Assembly (NCBI GenBank): GCA_030280995.1
Contig: JASXTE010000011.1
Span: 8,005,501-8,069,500, forward strand
Source: Hemileia vastatrix
Lineage: Eukaryota > Basidiomycota > Pucciniomycetes > Pucciniales > Zaghouaniaceae
DNA: 64,000 nucleotides
Reading direction: 5' to 3'
The translations under genes and the position numbers were made by a program. How positions within the stretch are numbered: position 1 is the stretch's first letter; every line of letters starts with the position of its first letter. Below the pieces are notes generated by a model. It saw nothing but the letters and a program-made list of their open reading frames with translations. It made no database searches and was not told the DNA's origin. Shown here one piece after another: positions 1 to 9,503 of this stretch.

Positions 1-41
1 CTTCAACAAAAATAATTACTGATCCAATTCTTCTTGTCTAG

Positions 42-457
42 TTGGCACCCCTCCTCCTGAATCTATTATTGGAGTTGGCCAAACTCTTGAAACTTCTTCG
101 ACCCTGGATTATGGAGACATGAAAAAACACCTAAGCACCATGTGTTCCAATATGCTAAAAGCCTTTGCCCTTCATGGACCCTTGAATGACTTTGAAAAAT
201 CCCTGAGAAAGCGCCTACTGGACGACCACTGGAAAATGTCTAGGATCATTAAACACACCCTCCAGCACTCCATTCCTGCCTCTTCTTCTTCCTCCTCTGA
301 ACTTCCCTCTAATCTAATCCCTGACCATTACAATCCTAATCATCTCTCCAGCAGGATGCACTTCAAAGAACACAGTGCTTCCCACAATCCCAACAAAAAA
401 CAAAAACGTCATCACAATCCGGACCAGCCTCCAGAAGCTTCATCATCCAGACAATGA
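42..457 (+). CDS. Antisense protein aORF2, final exon (element I copy)
   Basis: This open stretch begins right after a splice acceptor (AG at 40-41) and runs 416 nt to a TGA, the same exon length as in elements II and III. It lies on the strand opposite gag-pol. The encoded about 138-residue tail starts with a Pro-rich linker and a conserved helical block (key stretch LDYGDMKKHL followed by a KRLLDDHWKM segment). It ends in a Ser/Asn/Pro-rich tail with a basic NKKQKR patch that could be a nuclear localisation signal. The upstream exon with the cysteine cluster is off-window. The reading frame is intact here. I do not recognise the domain, and its function is unknown. See the entries at 14032-15602 and 24685-26268. 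Confidence 0.7.
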
Positions 458-1717
458 GCTCCTGAAAAAAATTAGAAACATAAAAATAATATAAAACAAA
501 TAATAATAAAAATAATTTCAGAAATTTTTTTTTTTTTTTTTTTTTATATTTTTTATTTTTTTACGGTCTACTGATGTACTAAAATAAAAAACTTAATAAT
601 TAAAATGAAATGAAATAAAATATATAAAAAAATAATACAAATGGTATCCCCCAGCCAATTGATGAGCTGATCCCCTGATACCTTACCCACATCCAAGTGC
701 ACCTTGATGTGGATACACAATTAAATCTTTTAAATGATTAATCAGAAAACAAAATTCAAAATTTGAAAATTCAGAAAATAATAAAAAAATAATGAAACAC
801 AGAAACACATGAAATAAATAATAAATAAAAATAAAATAGCATTGCCCGGCCAATTGATGAGCCTTTCCCCACCAATGCTTGCCCACATCCAGGTGACCCT
901 GATGTGGTAACACCCTATATTTTTGATTTTATAATTTTAAACAACCCCCATAAAAAAATTAAAAGAAAAAAAGAGAAAAAAGAGAATAATCTAAAACTAC
1001 TATCTAGCAAAAACATAACTGCAAAATCAAAGAAGGTCCAGCTCCATAGATGCTCCAATAAGGGAAAGTCCGGTCCATAGAAATGATCACTGGGTGGGCT
1101 CCCTCCAATAAGTAAAAATGATGGGAGACCACCAGTGATCCACCACCAATATGAAAGAACCAAAGATAAAGAAGCCAGTCCCAAACCAGTTTAAAGTCAT
1201 AGCAGACTTAAAACCTGAATAATAAACAACAGAACTAGAATTCAACTAGGAAAAACAAAAGACTTGAGACAGACATTCTGGGGTAACTGTTCTACAGAGC
1301 AGCCAGCTCATCAGTTACCCCCACACTTGCCAAAATAAAATCTAGAAGCCCCCCCTGGGTACCTTCTAACAAAAACACAACATTCAACACAAAAAACCAA
1401 AACTAATAAGAGTGAAGAGTCCGGCACTTGAAAACCAAAGGAAATTCCAGTTTAAAGTCATAGAGGACTAAAACCAGTCAATACAAACCAATACTAGGGT
1501 TCAACCAAATTAAGAGAAAGGGTTGGAAACAGACAATCTGGGGTAACTGTCGATAGAGCAGCCAGCCCATCAGTCACCCCTACACTTTCCAAGATCAAAT
1601 CTAGAAGCCCCACCCATGGGTACCTTCTAACAAAAAGTTTCCAACAACCAGATGCATAGCATCACCACAAAAAAAAACCAAAATTAAAAAGGTCCGTAGT
1701 TTATCCTCATTGGGGAG
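458..1717. repeat. Dyad-rich non-coding 3' region of element I
   Basis: No sense gene lies between the pol stop and the antisense exon. The region holds poly-A/T runs (519-560) and modules with dyad symmetry. These are a CACATC...GATGTG module near 690-715, a second near 885-905, a GATCACTGG...CCAGTGATC module near 1087-1141, and GGGGTAACTG...CAGTTACCCC at 1280-1321 with a diverged repeat near 1540-1585. The motif GTTTAAAGTCATAG(A/C)GGACT recurs near 1190 and 1450. The same modules in the same order occur in elements II and III. Confidence 0.75.
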
Positions 1718-4700
1718 TCAATCTTCTTCATGCCTAGTGCCTCTGGGATAAAACCTCTTCACTTGGTCTGCAGCCACCCTCTTTTTCAAGACTGCACCAT
1801 CCAACTCTTCCAAAACATAAGAGCCTCCAGACACCTGAGATCTGACTCTGTAAGGTCCATTCCATCTGTCAGAAAACATTTTTCCCCACTGACTCTCCAA
1901 ACTTCTATTATACACCAAAACCAAACAACCAGGTTTTAAGGGATTCCTGAGTCTATGAGCTAACTTCTTGTCCCAGTATCTGACTGATTGATTCCTAATC
2001 TTCATCATTTTAGAGTATGCCTTCTCTTGACATTCCTCTCTACATTCCAACTGTTGCATCCTGGCACAGAGCAAATCTTCTGTTGTTTGCACGTCATCCC
2101 AATCAATTCCAAGATAAGAGACAGCTTCCAAGTCCACTGGTAGAACGGCTTTCTGACCAAACATTAACTCATAAGGAGAATAGCCAGTTGTCCTCTTCAC
2201 AGTGACCCTATCAGCAAATAAAACCAAGGGTAAATAATGCCTCCACTTTTCGGCACTATCTCCTCACACCTTCACCAAAGCATTCTTGATAACTTGATGG
2301 CCTCTTTCAACCATGCCTTCAGCTTCAGGATAATACGGTGTAGCCACTCTAACCCTAGAACCCACACTAGCCACAGCTTCTTTGAATTCGGCACCAAACT
2401 CAGGCCTGCCATCAACAGTCACCAACTTCATCAACCCATACCTATAAATCCACTCCTTCTTCAAAAACTCTGCCACATTCTTGGCAGTGAAATTAACCAG
2501 AGGCACTGCCTCAACCCAACCAGACAAATCATCCCTAGCAACAATCAAGTATTTATACCTGCCCTTTTTAATATGGACAGCATCCAGACTGACCCTTCCA
2601 AAAACAGTTGATTCACCAGTAGCACGGCCCATCTCTTTAGGTTTCAAGTGACTTCTTCTTTGACATTCTTCACAAGATTGAACACAACCCTGCACAGCCA
2701 ACTTCATACCCGGCCACCAAAATCTGTCTTCTACTCTTCTATAAGTCTCCCCAAAGCCTCTATGACCAAGGTCTTCATGCAAAGACTTCAAAACCAATTC
2801 TTGACCCTTCTTCTGAGTCACCACCACTTGAGGATTAGGATGTCTCCTTCTCATCAAGCGCCTTCCTGACACATAAAATCCAGGACTCTTCTTCCTGATT
2901 GCCAACCAAGTATCATCATCACAAATATCTGGCCTCTCCAAGGTCAACAGATATTCCACCAAAATAAAATAAAACCCAGATTGACCCCAGGTCTCATCTT
3001 CAAAATCCAACAAAACAACATCCAAGGGAACAACTCTGTCATCAAAATCACCAGTGTGAACATGAGCCAATTGAGCAGCCCAACCAGGACACCAATCCTT
3101 AAATTTTGGCACGTCCTTCTCTTTCCACTGAACCTTGTGAGAATCCAGTTCACTAACAAAAACACCCTTTTCCAATTTTGAGCTGTCCCAAACAACAACT
3201 CCATCTTCATCAACAAAAACATCCTGATCACCAGAATCAAGATCAGATCCAGCCAGTTTAACCTCTTGGGGGAGGTCAGAACAATCATCCAGTTTAACCT
3301 CATGGGGGAGGAAAGAAAAATCCTCAGCACCCTTTGTGCTGGCCCTAATCACTAGAACATCTTCGTCAAACTCTTCAGAATCAGAATCCTCATCCGTAGG
3401 TGGCCTCCTTGATAACCCATCAGGCATAGTAAAAGTTTTACCTGGTTTGTGTACCAGGTCAAAAGAAAAATGTTGAATAAATGCCACCCACCTAGTCATT
3501 GGAGCATTTGGAAGACTGGGTGTATTGATCATCTGAACCAAAGATTTTGCATCCACCTGCCGCTCAAAATGCTGCCCCCACAAAACCGTCTGTAGCTTCT
3601 TTAAAATTTTAGCTACGCCACACAATTCCAACTTAGGTTGAGAATACCTAGATTCCACCTCATTAAACACCACAGACTCATACCTTACTGGCCTGACCCT
3701 CCCAGTCTTATCCTCCTGAGACAACACAGCACCAGCAGCAATATAACTTGAGTCCACTGCCAGATAAGTCTTTCCAGCACCAACACCATAATCCAACTTG
3801 TGAAGAATTATATCTTCACCAACAACCTTTTTCAGCTTCTGAAAAGCCTCTTCACACTCTTCCCTCCATTCCCAATCTGCATCTTTTCTGGTCAACCTTC
3901 TTAAAGGTGAAGCCAACAAAGAAAAATCCTCAATTAAAATCCTGACATATACACATACACCCGAAAATCCCCTGACTTCAGTAGTATTTTTAGGCCTTGG
4001 CCATGCCTGAATTTTATTAATCTTCTTCTTCGCCATAATCCTTACCTCTTTACACACCACATGACCCAGAATTTCCAAAGCAGGAACACAACAACAGAAT
4101 TTTGACCCTGAAATGGTCAAACCAGCCTCTTCAATCCGGAACAACACTCTCTCTAGAGTTATTGCATATTCCCACACAAACCTCCTTATGCCAGGGTTCT
4201 CCGCTAACACCTCATTACCATAATAAGTGGATGGTCTTTTAATTCCACCATCATCAATAAAAATACCAGCATGAGTAGGAACCTCATCCTGCAAAATCCA
4301 AGCCATCTGTGCTTGATAAACTGCCACTGAATTAGTTGCTCCTTGAGGCAACCTAGTGAGCTGAAATCTTCCCAAAGGAGTCTCAAAAGTTGTGAGAGGC
4401 CTTGAATCCGTATGTAGTTCCCTCTCATCATAACCACCCATAATATCACCCAAACCATAACACACCCTTCCAGCAAAAGCTTCAACAAAATCCTCTGCAC
4501 TTGGCGGCATACCAGCGTCCTTGATAGTGACTCTATTCAAGGCTCTAAGATCATGAACCACCCTCAACTTTCCATTCTGCTTCTTTACACAGAACGCTGG
4601 ACTTGAGTAACTGGATGTTGATTGCTCATATAACCCAGTCCTGACTCTTTCCCTAATAATCTCCACAAAATCCTCTCTGATAGCTGCTGGAATCGGAATA

Positions 4701-5071
4701 GGTTTGATTTGCCAAGGTTCATGACAAACAACAGGAATCAAGTAAGGTTCCCCATAAGAGTGCTTCAGAACACCCCTTTCCTCCTCAACAAATGCCACCG
4801 CTTTTTCCCTTAGCACAATAACGTGCAACAACAACTTCTTTTCTTCCTCAGACAACCACCCATCAGGACCAAAATTAACAACTTTCAATATTTCCACAGT
4901 CACCCTAGCTGTCTCTACAAATTCTGGAGGATTCTTCGCCAAAGGAGTACAGTACGGATCTCTTGACAAAGGAGGTCTCTTCAAAGGCGGATTCAAACCC
5001 ACAGGCATAGGCTCATTGACAGGCCTAATCTTCTGCGCTACCTTCTTATACTTTGCCGCTCCACCTTCAAC

Positions 5072-5710
5072 TTGAGGGATCTTCAGGAATTCTTCACCAC
5101 CAGACCTGGAACAAAAACCAAGGGTTTCCCCATTGCTCACATGTGTGGCCAAGGTAATGTTTTTGACAGGTGTAGAAGAAACCCTAGCGGTGCACAATTG
5201 GGAGGACTTACTTTTAGACCCCAATCTCACCACTCCAAAACTTTTCCGCAATTACACATCTTCATCCTCACTTCCAACTTCCAAATCTTCAAATCTTGAT
5301 TCCTCTTCTGAATCACATCTTCTAAAATTGTGCAGTTTATCCTCATGCTGGAGGCCCAAAAATCGATCTTGATGATCTTCTCTCTTCAAAATTTTCTGCA
5401 GTTTAACCTCATGCTGAAGGCCCAAAAATAGATCTTGATGATCTTCACAAAAATATTTTGCATCTTCTTTCTTCATTATCTTCAGATTTTTTTCTTGATT
5501 TTCATGAATTATCTTGAAATTTTTATCTTCTTTTCTTGAGTTTTCTTCTGACCTACAAAAATAACCAGGGGTTTCCCCAATGCTCACAGGTGTGGCCCAG
5601 GTAATGTTTTTGAAAGGTGTAGAAGAAACCCTAGCGGTGCACAATTGGGAGGACTTACTTTTAGACCCCAATCTCACCGCCCCAAAACTTTTCCGCATAT
5701 CTTTCAATAA
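5072..5710 (-). repeat. Duplicated module in the pol N-terminal extension
   Basis: Two copies of a roughly 45-residue module (RKSFG.VRLGSKSKSSQLC...GET) lie in tandem, separated by an acidic linker with LGLQHE.KL repeats. At the DNA level the blocks at about 5100-5240 and 5560-5700 are near-identical direct repeats. The same duplication is present in element III (about 35530-35660 and 35990-36130), so it is ancestral to the family. Its role is unknown; it lies before the RT and is unlike a protease. Confidence 0.8.
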
Positions 5711-5875
5711 AGATATATAACCAATCTTCTTCTTTAAACTTGAATTAAAAATAATTAAGAATCTTGAGAGAGAACAGAGACTTGATAAAAAACTTAATGA
5801 ATACTTTCAGAGAAGAAAACATTAAAAAGAGAAAGTTGAAAATCCACTTGGTATATCTCCAAGGGAGCTGACCTA

Positions 5876-5915
5876 CTACAACATGGGATTTCCCCATCTC
5901 GGGGAGAGGTTGTAG
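5876..5915 (-). promoter_or_regulatory. Hairpin just after the gag stop/restart
   Basis: CTACAAC at 5876-5882 pairs with GTTGTAG at 5909-5915. An inner CCCC/GGGG stem is present in this copy. The outer stem is kept and is longer (8 bp) in element III (36302-36341) although the loop has changed. It lies about 20 nt downstream of the TAATG junction in element orientation and may help reinitiation. That role is inference. Confidence 0.4.
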
Positions 5916-5936
5916 CACTAGGGTGATCAGCCCTCA

Positions 5937-8318
5937 TTACTTTAAAAAAGACAGACTCTCAATAGAGCCTGAGCCGCACTCCAAAAAACCAGAGGCAGCA
6001 CCCACTTCCTTCCTTCTCCTGCAGCAGTCCATGCACTGGCACATTGAAGATAAACCAGGCCTAGTCTCCCAACCATTCTCTCCAGGGGATGATAACCTCA
6101 TGTGAAGCCTCCTTTCGTCTTCACCAGTCAACTCCAAACTGATTCCCAAATCAAATTGATAACCAATTCTTGCCTGAAAATCCATCAAGAATGGCCCGCC
6201 CAAAACTACTTTTACATTACCTTTAGCAATGTAAAAATGAACCTTCCCTGAGGCTCCTCCAACATCTAACTTCACAAACTCTGAATTTCCGACAAATTCA
6301 GTGACATGGCCACCGATCCCTCTCAAATTCCCACCAATACCAGTTTTGATGGGGAGGCCTATATGAGTTGCCTCAAACAAAGAAATCAGGTTTATCTGAG
6401 AACCTGAATCCACCAATGCCCTTGCCTCCCTGCCATTCAGAGTGACATTGACATATCCCAGAGGAGCAGAAAAATGAGTTTCCAACCCCTCACCAAACTT
6501 TTCAGCAGAATCACAAATGTATTCTACCTCACCAGAAGAAACCCTTCTACTGGTCAACAACTTCTTCTGCCTATCAGCCACCCCTGGACTGATAGCATAC
6601 AATTCCCCATAAGATAGGGAAACCTGACCCTGATTCATCCTTTCCAGGACAGAGTCCATAACATTAACTTGACCAGACACTACTGGCCCCTCAAAGTGAG
6701 CTCTTTGCTTCACCACCTTGGTCCTAGAAGATTCTTGAGGACCAGCACCACCAACAGATTTACCATTAACAGGAACAAAACCAGATCCCTCACCAGAACC
6801 TCTGACTCCAACAGGCTTTGGCAATGAAGCCAAAGGGACATCCTCCTCAGAGTCAGAATCCACCTCCATTGGCATTGGCTCACCATTCAGGTCCAATGCA
6901 CCAAAACTAGGGGGGCCCATGTCAGCCATACCCTTCTGCATCTTGTACAGCTCCTCTTTGCTGTACCTCTTCCTAGCTGCACTCAGCTTAGGATCACCCT
7001 TTGAAGCATTTGGCTTTGGTTGGGGCTGAGAACTGCTCTTAGGCCTACCCACCTTTCCTGCTTCCACATCATAAACACCAGCCAAGCATTCACCACTTGA
7101 CTGTCCATCACAAGAATACAACTCCAAACCACCAAAAGAAGTAGAAAAAGAGACCTTATTGACCTCCTTCCCCTTTCCCATGATGTCCTCATCTACCTTA
7201 ACAGAAGACTTCCCCTGATCAGGAATCTCCTCAAACCTTGGCCTCCTTTGATTGAGACCACCTCTTCTCCTGACCAAATCAACAGGAGCCTGCCCCTCAC
7301 TGGGCTTCACAAAAGAACCATCAGGGAACTTAATAACCCTGCCATCAAACTCCACTTTTCCTTCAGACACATCCCTGTTCAATGCCCAACAATCATTGGA
7401 CCTGTGCCCTCTCCAACTACAATAAAAGCAAACCCAAGGATCACTCCTACCAGCCCTTCTTTCAAACTCTCTTGACTGAGAAGGTGCCTTATTAACCTTC
7501 TTGGCCTCCTGAACAAAAATGTGCAGCTGTTTTGTCAGATCAGCCAGCTGCTCCACCATTGGGTCCCTCTCCTGTTTGGGAACCTGCACCAAATTTTTCT
7601 CCTCCTTCTTCTCCCTAACTTCCTCTTCAGCCAAAGCCTCACTGACTTTGCTGACATACTTGGCACACCCCTCCTGATAGGTGTCCACAGCCAATAACTT
7701 CAAATGGGCCTCAACAGCCTCCTTCACCTTATCCAAGGCAGGCAACTTCTGATCCCCATTAGAAAGAGTTTTCATCAATTCCTTTCTTGACAACTCCTTC
7801 AACACATCCATCCTGACATCTCTAGCCAGGGCAGACCAAAAAACATCTTTGGCAGCATTTTCATGTGCCAGCTCCTCCACTTCCACCAAGTATTCCACCA
7901 CAGGATCAAACTGTAGCAGAAACTTCCTGTAACTATGTAAGTTACCAACACCACCATAAGATTGCCATTCACTGACAACCTTGTTCAAGTCCACCATAGT
8001 GAACCTGACACCCCATCTATCCACCATTTCCCTACACAACAATTTCCAATCCCTCTTCTTGTAGCCAGACATGGCCACAATCTCCTTCTCCACTGACCTA
8101 TCACCAATGAAGAAGATAATCTACTTCACCATGTCCAGGTAGGAAGCACCATCCACTCCAGCAGCAGTTTCATACTTCTCTAGAAACCACTTGACATCCT
8201 CCCCATTAAACTTGGTACCATCCCAAGTTTTAATCCTCACACACTCCCTAAACATCACAGAAGGAGGACCATTCCCCCCACTGACAGTCACCACAGGAAT
8301 AGTAGAACCAGAAGCCAT
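5937..8318 (-). pseudogene. gag: Gypsy gag-protease, element I
   Basis: The ATG at 8318 (context GGAGGAATGG) opens a 793-codon frame ending at TAA 5939-5937. The N-terminal half is a helical capsid-like gag domain (DRWGVRF, LLQFDPVVEYLVEVEELAHENAA region given as key words only). A perfect CX2CX4HX4C zinc knuckle lies at residues about 297-310. A low-complexity region follows, then an aspartic protease with a VDSGSQ active site near residue 637. Gag and protease share one frame, while pol is in another. There is a single TAG at 8123-8121 (codon 66) where element III has a Gln codon. The TAA stop overlaps the pol ATG. The product would form virus-like particles and process the polyprotein. Confidence 0.88.
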
Positions 8319-8388
8319 TCCTCCTGACCAAAACACCAAAAAGAGCCAACCAAAGAAAACAGAGATTCCAAAGAACTAGCAAGTTCTA

Positions 8389-8405
8389 CCCCACGTTGGG
8401 CGCCA
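8389..8405 (-). other. Primer-binding site, tRNA-Lys type
   Basis: The minus-strand sequence TGGCGCCCAACGTGGGG starts 4 nt inside the LTR. It is complementary to the 3' end of eukaryotic tRNA-Lys (CUU type, recalled ending CCCCACGTTGGGCG plus CCA). It fixes element orientation and the LTR end at 8410. Element III has the same site with one change (38818-38834). Confidence 0.75.
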
Positions 8406-8409
8406 GAAA

Positions 8410-9503
8410 TGTAGACAATCCTATAGTACTAGCTATAGGCCTTGACCAAGGGAGTTGGAGAAAAACCAGAGAGAAAATCCCCTGTCCCTTTAGAAAAATA
8501 GAGTGAGATTTACTTGCTAAAGTAAGTTGGTTCCTGTTTTGCTAAAGACCCCTTTTAAACACACTTAACTGCTTGATGAGCCAAGAAAGTAGTCCCCAGA
8601 TAGACTACCAGACCAAAGAACTGAAATGTAGAACAAAGTCCACACCAGAGACAGCAAAGATACTTGATGTAGGCTGCAAATCCACACCAGAGACAGCAAT
8701 AATACTTGCTATAGCTTGCAAGACTATAACAGAGAAAACAGTTGCCAAAGTTAAGTTAAATGAAGAACTCACTTGCAACAAACACAGCCAATTGTGGCCA
8801 GAAAACAGTGAAAACTGAGTGAGGAACAATGAGATCACCTCCGGATGGTTTTATGATGATTAAGGTTGCCCCAAACTGTCTTATTCACTATTTCCACACA
8901 GACCACTAACTAAGAGCCCATGCACACCCACCAATCTGGCGCCTGTACCTGCCAAATTGCATAAAAAACCCTCCTGGAGCGCTCCCCAACCTCCTAAAAC
9001 AGAGGGGGGAGGGCCGCCCGACGTCGGAGATGCCGCCTGAAGCGGCCTGGCTTCCCTGAAGCCAGAAAACCAATAAAAACCACTAATCTACTTTGAAAAA
9101 TTAGCTACAACTACTAAAACCTTTAAAACACGGAATTTCACTATAACAACATTGAGACATGAAATATAGAGAAAAATTAGCTCTATCTAATGGTACTAAG
9201 CACTTAACCCTAAGACTTAAGGTTAGCCCATAAAACACGAAAAACAAAATTAAACAGCAATCTTTTATAAATGAAAAATGAGGAAATGACCCCTTAAAAC
9301 TCAGAATATGAAAAATGTCTTCAAGACATAAAATATAGAGAAAAACCAGGGCTATCCAATGATAGTACCCACATACCCGCAGACCCAATATCCACAGAAT
9401 AAAACCAGAAAAATACCAAATTCCTTAACAGATGTCAATTAAGACATGCACAAACAGCGCCAAATCACACAACAAAGGCCCCTGCCAATGTTGGAAGACC
9501 ACA
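8410..9503 (-). repeat. 5' LTR of element I
   Basis: It runs TGTGGTC...GTCTACA in element orientation, 1,094 bp. The inner end is set by the primer-binding site. The outer end is set by homology to the LTRs of elements II and III, where the same TGTGG follows a polypurine tract. It contains about three tandem copies of a roughly 50-bp unit with CCACACCAGAGACAGCAA near 8640-8760. By eye it is highly similar to the element II LTR. The 77-codon open frame inside it is not supported as a gene. Confidence 0.85.

Larger units (their letters stand above)
1718..5937 (-). pseudogene. pol: Gypsy pol polyprotein (RT-RNase H-integrase), element I
   Basis: The start is the ATG at 5937-5935 that overlaps the gag stop (TAATG). 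The body is open from 5251 to 2264 (about 995 codons). The RT has the HDLRALNRV and LPQGATNS motifs and a FIDD catalytic box near residue 333 counted from 5251. RNase H follows (VDSS, then KLELCGVAK, ending PDGLSRRP). The integrase has an HHCC zinc module (LHEDLGHRGF ... CEECQRR) and DDE residues in SLDAVHI, TVDGRPEF and EGMVERGH. Lesions are a 1-nt deletion near 5813 relative to element III, a TAA at 5254-5252 and a TGA at 2266-2264 replacing a Cys codon kept in the other copies. The integrase tail (2227-1718) is otherwise open. The N-terminal region contains an internal duplication (see 5072-5710). Confidence 0.92.
1..9503 (-). mobile_element. Ty3/Gypsy LTR retrotransposon, element I (3' part off-window)
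   Basis: From right to left the element has a 5' LTR (9503-8410), primer-binding site, gag-protease, pol, the dyad-rich 3' region and the last exon of an antisense gene. The window edge cuts it inside an intron of that antisense gene, so the rest of the 3' region and the 3' LTR lie off-window. Its LTR abuts the pol of element II directly at 9503/9504, so element I was inserted into element II. The order of domains (protease, RT, RNase H, integrase) is that of Ty3/Gypsy (Metaviridae). The few nonsense codons and one small deletion suggest a fairly recent but inactive copy. Confidence 0.9.

Noticed and set aside
2237..2869. Open frames on the plus strand opposite integrase (also 3748-3945, 4204-4500)
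   Set aside because: Shadows of the conserved pol frame; they recur only because pol is conserved and have no domain logic.
8410..9430. LTR boundary at TGTTAAGG (9430 and 17118)
   Set aside because: It looks like a TG start, but no polypurine tract precedes it. The tract GAGGGAGGA lies about 73 bp further out, before TGTGG, and element I abuts foreign sequence exactly at that point.
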